Below are positions 41,930 to 51,529 of a stretch of 64,000 bases of DNA, piece by piece (within the stretch, counting starts at the first letter, position 1; each line of letters opens with the position of its first letter). A model generated the notes under the pieces. That model did no database searches, had not been told where the DNA came from, and worked only from the letters and a program-made list of their open reading frames with translations. The stretch spans positions 372,001 to 436,000 of the forward strand of contig NZ_VFJE01000055.1 in assembly GCF_006385255.1 (NCBI RefSeq), in the 5' to 3' direction. A program made the position numbers and the translations under genes. Origin of the DNA: Flavobacterium microcysteis (GTDB lineage Bacteria; Bacteroidota; Bacteroidia; Flavobacteriales; Flavobacteriaceae).

Positions 41930-41961
41930 TCCTGAATTGGAAAGCTCATTTCTTAATCAAT
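41930..41961 (+). terminator. hairpin between butanediol dehydrogenase and DUF779 genes
   Basis: AAATGAGCTTTCC / GGAAAGCTCATTT, a 13-bp stem ending two bases before the DUF779 start codon. It may be a terminator or attenuator. Confidence 0.65.
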
Positions 41962-41962
41962 T

Positions 41963-42337
41963 ATGGCTACAAAAAGAGTACTGGCTACCGAAAAAGCCAA
42001 AGAAGTAATTGCAAAGCTAAAAGCAGAATATGGCGAATTGATGTTTCACCAAAGCGGAGGCTGTTGCGAAGGATCCTATCCGCATTGTTTTGAAAAAGGT
42101 GGTTTTTTGATCGGTTCAAACGATGTTTGCATCGGAGAAGTTGAAGGCTGTAAGTTTTATATGGCTGGCGACCAGTTTGAATATTGGAAGCATACCCAAC
42201 TCACTCTGGATGCTATGGAAGGGAGGGCTGCAAGTTTTTCGCTTGAATCCGTTTTGGATGTTGGCTTTTTTATCCATTCCCGATTGTATTCGGAAGAAGA
42301 AGCCAAAGATTTAGAACCCGTAGAACGGTTTAATTGA
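41963..42337 (+). CDS. DUF779-family protein
   Basis: A 124-residue soluble protein with the conserved core MFHQSGGCCEGSYPHCF and a later CKFYMAGDQFEYW. DUF779 genes occur almost always next to acetaldehyde-type aldehyde dehydrogenases, as here, but their function is unknown; the Cys pair suggests metal or aldehyde binding. The 3' end overlaps the convergent AraC gene by 8 bp. Confidence 0.88.
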   Translation: MATKRVLATEKAKEVIAKLKAEYGELMFHQSGGCCEGSYPHCFEKGGFLIGSNDVCIGEVEGCKFYMAGDQFEYWKHTQLTLDAMEGRAASFSLESVLDVGFFIHSRLYSEEEAKDLEPVERFN

Positions 42338-43253
42338 TAGTGAGTTTCTGATATTGCTTAGGTGTAATACCTTCGTGTTTTTTGAACAGGCGTATGAAAT
42401 AATTGCTATCCTCGAAACCCAGTTCATAAGATACTTCATTCACGTGGATGTTCTGTCCGCTCAAAAGGGATTTTGCCATCCTGATTTTTTCCTGCACAAT
42501 GAATTCAACAGGAGTGATTCCTAATTCTCTTTTGAAAAAACGGTGAAAGGCAGTCGTACTCATACAAGCCACATCCGATAGTTTTTTCATGTTAATATTG
42601 TTATTGATATTCGCTTTGATATAGGCTATAATCGGAGAAAGTGTTGGGTTGGAATCTACAAGTGTGTTATCCAGAGCGCCTTTTTGAGTTTGGAGCTGTA
42701 TGATTTGAATCAGCATTTCCTGTAAGGTCAAATCGGCAATAATGTCTTTAGTTACAGAATTGCTCAGACATACTTTAATCAACTTTTGTATGGAGGCAGC
42801 CAATTCTATATTGTTGTAAAAAAAGTAATTATTGGCATTCAGCTGCCAGGAATCATCGGAACCTTTAGGATATTTTTCATTCAACAGATTTAATATCTCA
42901 CTGATTTTAGAATGATCCAATGCCAAGGCAAGACATTGGGTTGGATTTTGTTTTGAAGCTTCAGGAAAATCAATCTTCATTTCTACATTGGAAGGAACAA
43001 TAACAGTTTCACCCGGTAGATAATCAAAACCTTCCTTATCAAAAAGATGCATTACTTTTTTGCCTCTCAACATGCTGGTGACAACCAGATCATTAAATTT
43101 TAATGGAACCAACTGTGCTTCCTGATAGGTTTCAAAAAGATTTAACTCACAATGATTTAAGGTATGTATCGTTCGATTTTCGACCAGAGTCTTTAACGAA
43201 TTCTCTTTGGAAAGATCAGGAGCATCGAGAATTATTCCATTTTTTAAAGCCAT
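42330..43253 (-). CDS. AraC-family regulator of the aldehyde/alcohol dehydrogenase cluster
   Basis: A 307-residue regulator with an N-terminal AraC-binding-type sensing domain (residues about 1-190) and a C-terminal double HTH (MKKLSDVACMSTTAFHRFFKRE, and VNEVSYELGFEDSNYFIRLFKK split across the second). Its position beside DUF779 and the aldehyde dehydrogenase gene is the usual arrangement, so it probably activates that cluster. A Met three codons upstream (43262) could also be used. Confidence 0.88.
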   Translation of the reverse strand: MALKNGIILDAPDLSKENSLKTLVENRTIHTLNHCELNLFETYQEAQLVPLKFNDLVVTSMLRGKKVMHLFDKEGFDYLPGETVIVPSNVEMKIDFPEASKQNPTQCLALALDHSKISEILNLLNEKYPKGSDDSWQLNANNYFFYNNIELAASIQKLIKVCLSNSVTKDIIADLTLQEMLIQIIQLQTQKGALDNTLVDSNPTLSPIIAYIKANINNNINMKKLSDVACMSTTAFHRFFKRELGITPVEFIVQEKIRMAKSLLSGQNIHVNEVSYELGFEDSNYFIRLFKKHEGITPKQYQKLTIN

Positions 43254-43355
43254 AACAATCAAAGTTTTTTAGGGGTAATGACTTTCTTTTTAGAAGAAAA
43301 GCCATTCCTATAAAAGTAACGCTTTTTTTCCTGAAGACAATGAACATTAACTTTT

Positions 43356-43733
43356 TTACAGACTGTCAGTCGGCTTCTTTAGAAAGCTTTCGATTATAAA
43401 AACAATCCCTATTCCAAAAGTATAGGCAACAATATCACTCCACAGAAAACCTTGCCCTAAAATAAGATGTCCTATAGTAGTAGAGCGGATGTTTACAATC
43501 CAATGGGCTTGATATAGCTGTAGTATTTCTATCGCATAGCAGGCTAAAAGCGAAACAAGCGCTATTGTTCTGGTTTTGGCTTTTGGAAAAAGAAAATGCA
43601 CCATAAAGTAAATCATTACTGCATACAGCATGTCGCCAATAAATAATGGAATATCTTTTATAGTCCGGGATAATAAGCCTAAAGCTATTGTTCCTAAGAA
43701 AAATAAAAAATAGCAGAGTCTTGTCTTTTTCAT
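43356..43733 (-). CDS. DUF2809-family membrane protein
   Basis: A 125-residue protein with four hydrophobic segments and the family pattern RTIKDIPLFIGDMLYAVMIYF, IEILQLYQAHW and RSTTIGHLILG. DUF2809 is VanZ-like in arrangement; no function is known. It is a single gene. Confidence 0.85.
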   Translation of the reverse strand: MKKTRLCYFLFFLGTIALGLLSRTIKDIPLFIGDMLYAVMIYFMVHFLFPKAKTRTIALVSLLACYAIEILQLYQAHWIVNIRSTTIGHLILGQGFLWSDIVAYTFGIGIVFIIESFLKKPTDSL

Positions 43734-43889
43734 AGTATGAATTCTGCCCTCTAAAATACAGTGTTTTTACTTATTAAAAACAGGGAATAGCCTGATAATC
43801 ATTAAAATAACTGTTTCTACATTTGATTATGATTAATGCGTAAGCCGAAAAGCAAAAATAGAGTAGGCATCATATAAAACATAATTAGT

Positions 43890-44177
43890 ATGGGAATGTT
43901 ATTTTACTTAGCAATGGGCTGGTGTGGTACAAAGTTTCCGGGTTGGTGGCGTTTTCCAGTGCCTCCGCATCCAGATCCAGAACCATGGAGAGATTTTTCT
44001 ATTTTGTCAGTAATTGGAATGATTGCCGGCGTAGGAGGAGGAACATTATTTAATAATGCAATTTCACAAAATGCCCTATTTGTAGGTCAGGAAATGATCA
44101 CTTCAGGAATGTTTGCCTTTGCCGCTTCGGGTATAGTTACCGGTATCGGATCAGTAATGATGAAAGGAAAACGATAA
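43890..44177 (+). CDS. small membrane protein, 95 aa
   Basis: It starts MGMLFYLAMGWCGTKFPGWW, has a Pro/Trp-rich turn (FPVPPHPDPEPWRDF) and two Gly-rich hydrophobic segments, and ends KGKR. The family is not recognised; it looks like a small inner-membrane protein of Bacteroidota. A terminator follows. Confidence 0.65.
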   Translation: MGMLFYLAMGWCGTKFPGWWRFPVPPHPDPEPWRDFSILSVIGMIAGVGGGTLFNNAISQNALFVGQEMITSGMFAFAASGIVTGIGSVMMKGKR

Positions 44178-44180
44178 AAA

Positions 44181-44220
44181 AACAAAGAATCCTTTCTGTT
44201 TATGAAAGGATTCTTTTGTT
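44181..44220. terminator. terminator after small membrane protein
   Basis: AACAAAGAATCCTTTC / GAAAGGATTCTTTTGTT stem, convergent position, usable in both directions. Confidence 0.8.
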
Positions 44221-44242
44221 TTAAATGCATTACAAATAAAAT

Positions 44243-45208
44243 TTATTGAAGTATATCTACAATAATTGCATTAGTGCCTACAATATCATGATTCAGTTCT
44301 ACAAATTGAGCTTGATTCGTTTCATAGTTGATTTTTGAGATTCCGAATTTGCTCCCTGCAGTGAAAATTAAATTCAGATATTGGCCATTATGAAACACAG
44401 ATGCTCCTGAAGGATGTCCTACACTACTTACGTTTCCTGCTTCTTTTTCAATCAAAGTATTGTTGGTCAGATTGTATTCGAAAGGCTTAACACCGTTTAC
44501 AACTCCCGGAACGAATCGCATCAGAGCTAGTTTTGTATTGCTGATTTTAGCCAGACGAGTTGCAGCTATTTGTGTACCGTTTGCTTGAAGCTCCCTTACT
44601 GTTTTAGTCGTCAGATTTATCTCCAATAAACCTTCTCGGGTAGATACATAAAGATTATTATTGATAAGTTCTGTTGACGTCATGGACAATTGAAAGATAT
44701 CTATTTCTAAATCAGTTGTCTGATAGTTTTGAAGATTAATAGAGATAATTTTATTTGAACTAGCATTAGTAGGCATATTTTCTCCAACTATAGCTATAAG
44801 CTCAGAACCATTATATTTCAGACTTGCAATAAGAGGTTCTCTCATTGTGGATGATATAGAAGCTGGTAACGTGATTTGCTGGGTTGTTGTTGTCTTGGTT
44901 ATTTTATCATATATAACAAGAATATTTGGTTCCGCAGCGGAAGCTTCCATAGTGTAAATCTTTGAACCGATATTGCACATGGTTGGCAACATTAACAAAT
45001 TGTGTTGACTAGTAATTTGCCCAATGGATTCAGTATGTCCTGTATTATTACCAATTTCAAAAATTTTGCCCTCAGAAGTAACAGAAAGGAATTTAAAATC
45101 GTCTGTAACTTCTGGTTCTGGTGTTACTGGAGTAGAGCCAGAATCGTCTGAACTGCATGAAAAGTTAAATAGTGAAAAGGCTAAAAGTAATAATGATATT
45201 TTTTTCAT
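44243..45208 (-). CDS. lipoprotein, beta-propeller-like hypothetical
   Basis: A 321-residue lipoprotein with lipobox FNFSC followed by SSDDSG. The mature part has repeated beta-strand patterns (FKFLSVTSEGKIFEIG, LYVSTREGLLEINLTTK) as in small beta-propeller proteins. The function and ligand are unknown. It lies 9 bp downstream of purL on the same strand, which may be accidental. Confidence 0.7.
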   Translation of the reverse strand: MKKISLLLLAFSLFNFSCSSDDSGSTPVTPEPEVTDDFKFLSVTSEGKIFEIGNNTGHTESIGQITSQHNLLMLPTMCNIGSKIYTMEASAAEPNILVIYDKITKTTTTQQITLPASISSTMREPLIASLKYNGSELIAIVGENMPTNASSNKIISINLQNYQTTDLEIDIFQLSMTSTELINNNLYVSTREGLLEINLTTKTVRELQANGTQIAATRLAKISNTKLALMRFVPGVVNGVKPFEYNLTNNTLIEKEAGNVSSVGHPSGASVFHNGQYLNLIFTAGSKFGISKINYETNQAQFVELNHDIVGTNAIIVDILQ

Positions 45209-45217
45209 CTTCTATGT

Positions 45218-48200
45218 CTAATTGTTTTTGTCTTCAATCCATTTTCTTGCATTTACAAACGCTTCATGCCAAGGAGAAACTTCATCGTTTCTGCCTTCCG
45301 GATAATTCGCCCAGTTCCATTGGAAAGTAGAACGTTCGATATGCGGCATCATTGCCAAATGTCTTCCGGTTTTGTCACATAACATGGCAATATTAAAGAA
45401 AGAACCGTTAGGGTTGGCAGGATAATTTTCATAACCGTATTTTCCAACCACATGGTATTTATCTTCGGTATAAGGCAAATCAAATTTTCCTTCTCCATGC
45501 GAAATCCAAACACCTAAGGTACTTCCTGCTAATGTACTTAGCATTACAGAATTATTTTCTAAAACGCTCACAGACGTAAAGGCGCTTTCGTGTTTGTGAG
45601 AGTCGTTATGTCTTAATTTTCCGTGTACTTCATGTTCTGGATTGATTAATTCCAGCTCCATGAACAATTGTGCTCCGTTGCATATTCCAACGGACAGCGT
45701 ATCTTCTCTTTTAAAGAAATTATCCAGAGCTGTTTTTGCTTTTTCATTGTATAAAAAGGCACCAGCCCAACCTTTAGCAGATCCTAAAACATCAGAGTTA
45801 GAAAAACCTCCAACTGCACCGATAAATTGGATGTCCTCTAAAGTTTCACGACCTGAAATTAAGTCGGTCATGTGGACATCTTTTACATCAAAACCGGCCA
45901 GGTACATAGCGTTTGCCATTTCACGTTCAGAATTACTTCCTTTTTCACGTATAATGGCAGCTTTTGGTCTTGGTCTTGAAGCATCAATTACCGGTTTTTT
46001 TCCTGTGAAATGATTAGGAAACGCAAACTGTAACGGCTGTTTTTTGTAGTTTTCAAAACGTTCTTTTGCCTTTAGTTCTCCAGACTGTTTTTTATCCAAT
46101 AGATAAGAAGTCATATACCAGGTATCTCGTGCTTCAGTTACGTCAACAGAAAGATTTTGGCTTCCGTTTTTGATGGTTACGGTATTGCCTTCTTTTACTT
46201 TTCCGATAGGGAAGAAAGCAATATTGTTTTGAGCCAGGACAGCTTCTACAGAAGCATCTGCCTGGAAAACAATTCCAATATTTTCAGCGAATACTATTTT
46301 TATTGTATCACTTTCATTCAGATTGCTCAAGTCAAAATCAGCTGCCAGATTCACATCTGCAAAACACATTTCAAGCAAAGTAGTAATCAATCCACCACTT
46401 CCGATGTCGTGTCCGGCTTGTATTTTTTCAGCTTTAATAAGGTCTTGCAAGACATTAAAAGTCGTTTTGAAATTTGCTGCATTTTTGATTGTTGGAGCGT
46501 CGTTACCGACCTTGTTTAAAACCTGCGCAAAAGAAGAACCTCCTAATTTGAAATTATCTTCTGAAAGGTTGATATAATAGATATTTCCTCCGTCTTTTTT
46601 CAATACAGGCTCAACCACTTTTCTAATATCGGTACAATTACCTGCCGCAGAAATAATTACCGTTCCGGGAGCAATAACATCTCCGTCAGGATATTTCTGT
46701 TTCATCGAAAGTGAATCTTTACCTGTCGGAATGTTTATTCCTAGTTCTATAGCGAAATCAGAACAGCTTTGTACGGCTTCATATAATCGGGCATCTTCTC
46801 CTTCATTTTTACAAGCCCACATCCAGTTAGCAGAGAGTGAAACTCCTTTTAAACCGTCTTTTATAGGAGCCCAAATAATATTGGATAAGGCTTCTGCAAT
46901 TGCCGTACGGCTTCCTGCTGTTGGGTCAATTAAGGATGCAATAGGGGAATGACCTACAGTTGTCGCTATTCCTTCTTTTCCTAAATAATCCAAAGCCATA
47001 ACACCAACGTTGTTCAATGGCAATTGCAATGGTCCGGCACATTGCTGTTTGGCAACTTTACCACCCACACAACGGTCTACTTTATTGGTAAGCCAGTCTT
47101 TACAAGCCACAGCTTCCAATTGCAAAACCTGATTCAGGTAATTTTTGAAATTTTCCTGAGTATAATCTAATTCAGTATAGTTTCTATTTACAGTAGTATC
47201 AGTCATCACCACTTTTGGCGAACTTCCAAACATATCTTCCAAAGCAAAATCCATTGGTTTTGCTCCGGTTGTTTTTGACTCAAAAGTGAATCTATGATTT
47301 CCGGTTACATCGCCTACTTGGTACATAGGGGAACGCTCACGGTCTGCAATTCTTTGTAAGGTATCGATGTCTTTTTGGCCAATAACCAATCCCATTCTTT
47401 CCTGAGATTCGTTTCCGATAATTTCTTTGGCAGAAAGAGTAGGGTCACCTACTGGCAATTTGTCCAAATCAATCAAACCTCCTGTTTCTTCAACTAATTC
47501 AGAAAGACAGTTCAAATGTCCTCCAGCTCCATGATCGTGGATAGAAACAATAGGATTTGTATCGCTTTCTACGAGGCCACGAATAGCATTTGCAGCACGT
47601 TTTTGCATTTCCGGATTGGAACGCTGTATGGCATTCAGCTCAATTCCCGAACTGAAAGCACCGGTATCAGCAGAAGAAACTGCAGCACCACCCATCCCAA
47701 TTCTGTAATTCTCACCACCAAGGATGACGATTTTATCACCAGTTTTTGGCTTTTGCTTGATAGCCTGGTCTTGTTTTCCGTAACCAATTCCTCCGGCTAG
47801 CATGATGACTTTGTCGTAACCAAGTTTATCAACCCTGCCAGAGTTCAAAACTCTGGCAGGGTTATTTTCTTCCTCGTGTTCAAATGTCAAAACAGAACCC
47901 GTAATTAACGGCTGTCCGAATTTATTTCCAAAATCAGAAGCTCCGTTTGAAGCCTTGATTAGGATATCCATTGGAGTTTGGTACAACCATTTTCTTTCTC
48001 CCATCGCTTTTTCCCATGGACGGTTTTCTTCCAAACGGGAATACGCTGTCATGTATACAGCAGTTCCTGCCAAAGGCAATGAACCTTGTCCGCCAGCCAA
48101 ACGATCTCGGATTTCTCCTCCTGAACCGGTTGCCGCTCCGTTGAAAGGTTCAACGGTTGTAGGGAAGTTATGTGTTTCTGCTTTAATCGAAATAACAGAA

Positions 48201-48916
48201 TCAAAGTCTTTTGTTTCGTAAAAATCAGGTTTGTCCGCTGATTTAGGTGCGAATTGCTGAACTTTTGGTCCTTTTAAGAAAGCCACATTATCTTTATAAG
48301 CCGAAACGATATCGTTCGGATTTTCTGATGATGTTTTCTTAATCAGTTTGAATAGGGAAGATGGTTTTTCTTCTCCATCGATGATAAAGGTTCCGTTGAA
48401 AATTTTATGACGGCAATGTTCTGAATTGACTTGTGAAAATCCAAATACTTCAGAATCGGTTAGTTTTCTACCTAGTTTTTTAGATAAATTTTCCAAATAA
48501 CCAACTTCTTCATTGCTCAATGCCAGTCCTTCTTTTGTATTGAAGCTTGCAATATCTTCAATTTCAATGATAGGTTCCGGCTGTATATTTATGCTATATA
48601 TTTCTTGTCCTAATTCGAAATATTTCTGAGAAAGCATCGGATCAAAATCAGAAAAATCAGCAGTGACTTTTTTAAATTCCTCAATACGGATAATGCCTTC
48701 AATACCCATATTTTGAGTAATCTCTACGGCATTCGTACTCCATGGGGTAATCATTGCAGCTCGTGGACCAACAAAAAAATCCGCTAGCACGGATTTTTCT
48801 ATTTTATGTGTATTGCCAAAAAGCCAGTTTAACTTTGAAATGTCTTGAGCAGAAAGCTCGTTTTGCGTCTGAACGGCAAAAACGGTATTGCTTTCGTTTC
48901 CGAAGAAATGAATCAT
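45218..48916 (-). CDS. purL: phosphoribosylformylglycinamidine synthase
   Basis: A 1232-residue single-chain PurL that makes FGAM in purine synthesis. The synthase half contains SVIS-type loops (ETHNFPTTVEPFNGAATGSGG, IHDHGAGGH) and ATP site motifs. The C-terminal glutaminase domain has SVGICNGAQLFMEL (Cys nucleophile) and HGEGKFDLPY. It has one odd feature: a 33-bp perfect palindrome at 47831-47863 encodes an extra stretch (NPARVLNSGRV) at about residues 351-362, in frame, so the enzyme carries an inserted loop. Confidence 0.96.
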   Translation of the reverse strand: MIHFFGNESNTVFAVQTQNELSAQDISKLNWLFGNTHKIEKSVLADFFVGPRAAMITPWSTNAVEITQNMGIEGIIRIEEFKKVTADFSDFDPMLSQKYFELGQEIYSINIQPEPIIEIEDIASFNTKEGLALSNEEVGYLENLSKKLGRKLTDSEVFGFSQVNSEHCRHKIFNGTFIIDGEEKPSSLFKLIKKTSSENPNDIVSAYKDNVAFLKGPKVQQFAPKSADKPDFYETKDFDSVISIKAETHNFPTTVEPFNGAATGSGGEIRDRLAGGQGSLPLAGTAVYMTAYSRLEENRPWEKAMGERKWLYQTPMDILIKASNGASDFGNKFGQPLITGSVLTFEHEEENNPARVLNSGRVDKLGYDKVIMLAGGIGYGKQDQAIKQKPKTGDKIVILGGENYRIGMGGAAVSSADTGAFSSGIELNAIQRSNPEMQKRAANAIRGLVESDTNPIVSIHDHGAGGHLNCLSELVEETGGLIDLDKLPVGDPTLSAKEIIGNESQERMGLVIGQKDIDTLQRIADRERSPMYQVGDVTGNHRFTFESKTTGAKPMDFALEDMFGSSPKVVMTDTTVNRNYTELDYTQENFKNYLNQVLQLEAVACKDWLTNKVDRCVGGKVAKQQCAGPLQLPLNNVGVMALDYLGKEGIATTVGHSPIASLIDPTAGSRTAIAEALSNIIWAPIKDGLKGVSLSANWMWACKNEGEDARLYEAVQSCSDFAIELGINIPTGKDSLSMKQKYPDGDVIAPGTVIISAAGNCTDIRKVVEPVLKKDGGNIYYINLSEDNFKLGGSSFAQVLNKVGNDAPTIKNAANFKTTFNVLQDLIKAEKIQAGHDIGSGGLITTLLEMCFADVNLAADFDLSNLNESDTIKIVFAENIGIVFQADASVEAVLAQNNIAFFPIGKVKEGNTVTIKNGSQNLSVDVTEARDTWYMTSYLLDKKQSGELKAKERFENYKKQPLQFAFPNHFTGKKPVIDASRPRPKAAIIREKGSNSEREMANAMYLAGFDVKDVHMTDLISGRETLEDIQFIGAVGGFSNSDVLGSAKGWAGAFLYNEKAKTALDNFFKREDTLSVGICNGAQLFMELELINPEHEVHGKLRHNDSHKHESAFTSVSVLENNSVMLSTLAGSTLGVWISHGEGKFDLPYTEDKYHVVGKYGYENYPANPNGSFFNIAMLCDKTGRHLAMMPHIERSTFQWNWANYPEGRNDEVSPWHEAFVNARKWIEDKNN
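47831..47863. repeat. palindromic element inserted in frame in purL
   Basis: Left arm AACCCTGCCAGAGTT, 3-nt spacer, right arm AACTCTGGCAGGGTT, all 15 pairs perfect. It lies within the reading frame and adds about 11 codons without a stop. Palindromes of this composition look like dispersed REP/MITE-like elements. Confidence 0.75.
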
Positions 48917-48946
48917 TAGTTCTTATATTTAGTTGTTGTTGTGGCG

Positions 48947-48978
48947 CAAATTTAGTTCAAAAAGTCCTAAAGTCAAAA
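48947..48978 (-). promoter_or_regulatory. purL promoter
   Basis: On the minus strand, -7 TAAATTTG (48947-48954) and -33 TTTTG (48974-48978) are spaced 19 bp. Confidence 0.7.
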
Positions 48979-49013
48979 GCCTTACGTTAAAAGTTAGCAA
49001 ACATTCTCTGTAA

Positions 49014-49043
49014 ATAAAAAAGACTGTCCGAAGACAGCCTTTT
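49014..49043 (-). terminator. terminator of the DUF1579 lipoprotein gene
   Basis: On the minus strand GGCTGTC-ttcg-GACAGTC followed by a T-run. Confidence 0.75.
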
Positions 49044-49061
49044 CCGCATTGTTTTTAGGTG

Positions 49062-49709
49062 TTATTTCTTTCTTTTGAGCATGATTTCCATACTTTTAAA
49101 TTCTTTTCCGTCAGGAGTCATGTCATACATTTCCATCTTTTGGGTATTTGGGTCGACAACGGTAATGACTTCACGAATTTTTTTGGTTTTTTTCGTCATT
49201 GGATCCGTAACTTCTCCTTCCATTTTAATCGTTTTTGAAGCTTCGTCATAATTTCCTTTCATGACCATAATTCCCGTTCCCATATTGTCAATCCATGTAG
49301 AAACGTATTGTTTGGCAGCATTATCATAAGCCAAAGTACTGCGTCCTTCAAAAGGTTGTCCCATCATGTTTCCGGTATGTACTGATTCCTGATAAAGACC
49401 GTTTAATATCATTTTTGTATTGGCAGTAGCATTGCTTTTGTGTGGCAACCTATCGTCAGGTCCCATCCAGAAAGTAAGTTCTTCGTCCCAGGTTCCTACG
49501 TCAGCAGCCATTTTTTTGTGCATTTCGCCCGGCGTCATGTATTCCTGCCAGGCTTTTTGCATGGCAATCGAATCCATTGGTTCTGATTTTACTGTTTCTG
49601 CTGGAACAGAATCTTTTGCGACAGTTTTTGTTTCTTCAACCTTGACTTCTTTTTTACAAGCCGTCAGGCATAGAAGCAGTGCTCCTAGATAGATGTAGTT
49701 TGCTTTCAT
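49062..49709 (-). CDS. DUF1579-domain lipoprotein
   Basis: A 215-residue protein with lipobox LCLTAC followed by KKEVK. The domain has YMTPGEMHKKMAADVGTWDEELTFWMGPDD and ends VDPNTQKMEMYDMTPDG, as in DUF1579, a lipocalin-like family of unknown function. It is monocistronic. Confidence 0.87.
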   Translation of the reverse strand: MKANYIYLGALLLCLTACKKEVKVEETKTVAKDSVPAETVKSEPMDSIAMQKAWQEYMTPGEMHKKMAADVGTWDEELTFWMGPDDRLPHKSNATANTKMILNGLYQESVHTGNMMGQPFEGRSTLAYDNAAKQYVSTWIDNMGTGIMVMKGNYDEASKTIKMEGEVTDPMTKKTKKIREVITVVDPNTQKMEMYDMTPDGKEFKSMEIMLKRKK

Positions 49710-49794
49710 AATTACGTTGATTTTGTTTGATTCGTATAAAATTATGAAAAAAATACATTTAATCTTATTTTTAGCGATATGTTTTTAAGAATAA

Positions 49795-51339
49795 TTATCT
49801 TTCTTCAAAAGTTATAGACTCATAAGCGCCTAAATCAGGGGCAGCAGTATTTCTTGCCGTTCCTTTGATATCGTTAGGAACCTCGGCTGCAACGCTTGGG
49901 TCTCCAAAACCATTTGCAGCAGATTCTTCACCAATCATCAGCTTATTTTTGTTAATGTCCAGGAAGTTTGGATTTTTATTTCGGATAATGTTTGATTCAT
50001 CATTCACAAAAGAATAGATGTTATTAGTTGTATTAATAGAATTGCTAAGCTTGATTTGACACTTCGTAAATACAGCATTGAAATTATCGGTACCTTCTTT
50101 TTTGTTCAGTAACAATCCGGATTGGTTAGAGCTGAAAATAATACAGTTTTTAAAACTCGCATCCAGCGGCTGTACTTCAGGTGTTGCGCCTTGTATGTAA
50201 TTGTCAAGTGCAACAGCATATTTTCTGGAACCTGACCAGTTGTTGTTGAATGTACTGTGTTTGAAGTCGTATTTTCCGCCATAACTGCCTACAAAGCTGG
50301 AAGAGCCACCCCAGTTGATAACCACGTTTTCACCCTGAATATAACCTGTTTGGGCTAATATTCCAGCATTAGATGAATTGTATATCTGTACATTTTTTAA
50401 TTTTAAGTCAGGAGCAGGATTGGTTATTCCTGAATTTCCGGAAACCAAAACTCCTACGGTTGCATTTTTGATAGTAAGGTTGGTAAATTCATGTCCGGTA
50501 CTTCCTTGGGTAAGCCAGATGGCTAGCCATTGTCCGGGTGAGTCAGAAAATGCCGGTTCTAATCGGTCACCTTCAAAAATAACTTCGTTTTCTAATTGGT
50601 CTGTAAACGATTGACTTCCATTTATTTTGATTGAACTACCGTTATACGCAATCAAGGCTGAGCCGGAGTGGAAATGCACTCGTGTACCCGCATCGATTGT
50701 GAGCGTTTCATTGGCTGGAACACCGGCATAACCATAAATAACATAAGGTTTGTCCTTAGTCCAGTGCCTTTCTGTGTCATCAAGGAAAAAGCCTCGTCCT
50801 GTTATCGGATTTCCTTCTTCGTCAACTCCAATCGGAATTTGCTCGTAATTACCTTCATTATCACGGGTAGGATAGAGGAATACGGCATCTTTTACCAACG
50901 TGACTAATTGGACCTTTTGCTGTTTTGTTCCGTTATCGAATAAAATCTGGTCTGTATAAAGATATTCGGCCTCAGGATTAGCAAAATCATTATAATCGAT
51001 AGTCGTTTCAATAAAAATAAACAAGCTGTCTTTAGCCAGAAGCTCTACATTATTAAAAATTTTACCTTCTGTTCCCTGCATTCCGTCTACCATCATTCGG
51101 TATTTTGAATTCATTCCTTTTGCAAGCTGTATTGTTGGGATGCTGATGTCCTTATCGCTACGGTTGTATACTTTTAAGGTATACGTACTGGAACCAATGT
51201 TAGTAAAAACAGTATCGAGATAAACCGTATCTTTTGAAAATCCAAGATTACCGCTACTAGGCTCAAAATCAAAATCTTTTCGACAAGAAGTCAGTGAAAT
51301 AACAGCAACTATGAATAAAAATATAAAGGAATTACGCAT
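49795..51339 (-). CDS. lipoprotein with parallel beta-helix
   Basis: A 514-residue lipoprotein with lipobox ISLTSC followed by RKDFDFEP. An N-terminal Ig-like domain (YTLKVYNRSDKDISIPTI) precedes a right-handed beta-helix region at about 210-450 (FTNLTIKNATVGVLVSGNSG, KNVQIYNSSNAGILAQTG). The C-terminus ends PDLGAYESITFEER, the choice-of-anchor Q-type ending. It is a likely surface or periplasmic binding protein; the ligand is unknown. It is divergent from the menaquinone genes. Confidence 0.8.
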   Translation of the reverse strand: MRNSFIFLFIVAVISLTSCRKDFDFEPSSGNLGFSKDTVYLDTVFTNIGSSTYTLKVYNRSDKDISIPTIQLAKGMNSKYRMMVDGMQGTEGKIFNNVELLAKDSLFIFIETTIDYNDFANPEAEYLYTDQILFDNGTKQQKVQLVTLVKDAVFLYPTRDNEGNYEQIPIGVDEEGNPITGRGFFLDDTERHWTKDKPYVIYGYAGVPANETLTIDAGTRVHFHSGSALIAYNGSSIKINGSQSFTDQLENEVIFEGDRLEPAFSDSPGQWLAIWLTQGSTGHEFTNLTIKNATVGVLVSGNSGITNPAPDLKLKNVQIYNSSNAGILAQTGYIQGENVVINWGGSSSFVGSYGGKYDFKHSTFNNNWSGSRKYAVALDNYIQGATPEVQPLDASFKNCIIFSSNQSGLLLNKKEGTDNFNAVFTKCQIKLSNSINTTNNIYSFVNDESNIIRNKNPNFLDINKNKLMIGEESAANGFGDPSVAAEVPNDIKGTARNTAAPDLGAYESITFEER

Positions 51340-51529
51340 CGGTTTGAATTTTGGTAAAAATAGTAAAAATCTTATTTGTCGGACAGGTTAATTTTTAAAA
51401 TTGAGCCATGTCCTGCATCAGTAAACTCAAAAATGTTAAAATTAGTATGTGTCTTTTAACTTTTCTACGCTTAATCTGCTGTCATGTTCCGTATTAATTT
51501 CCTTAATTTTGGAAAAACAAATTTTAATA

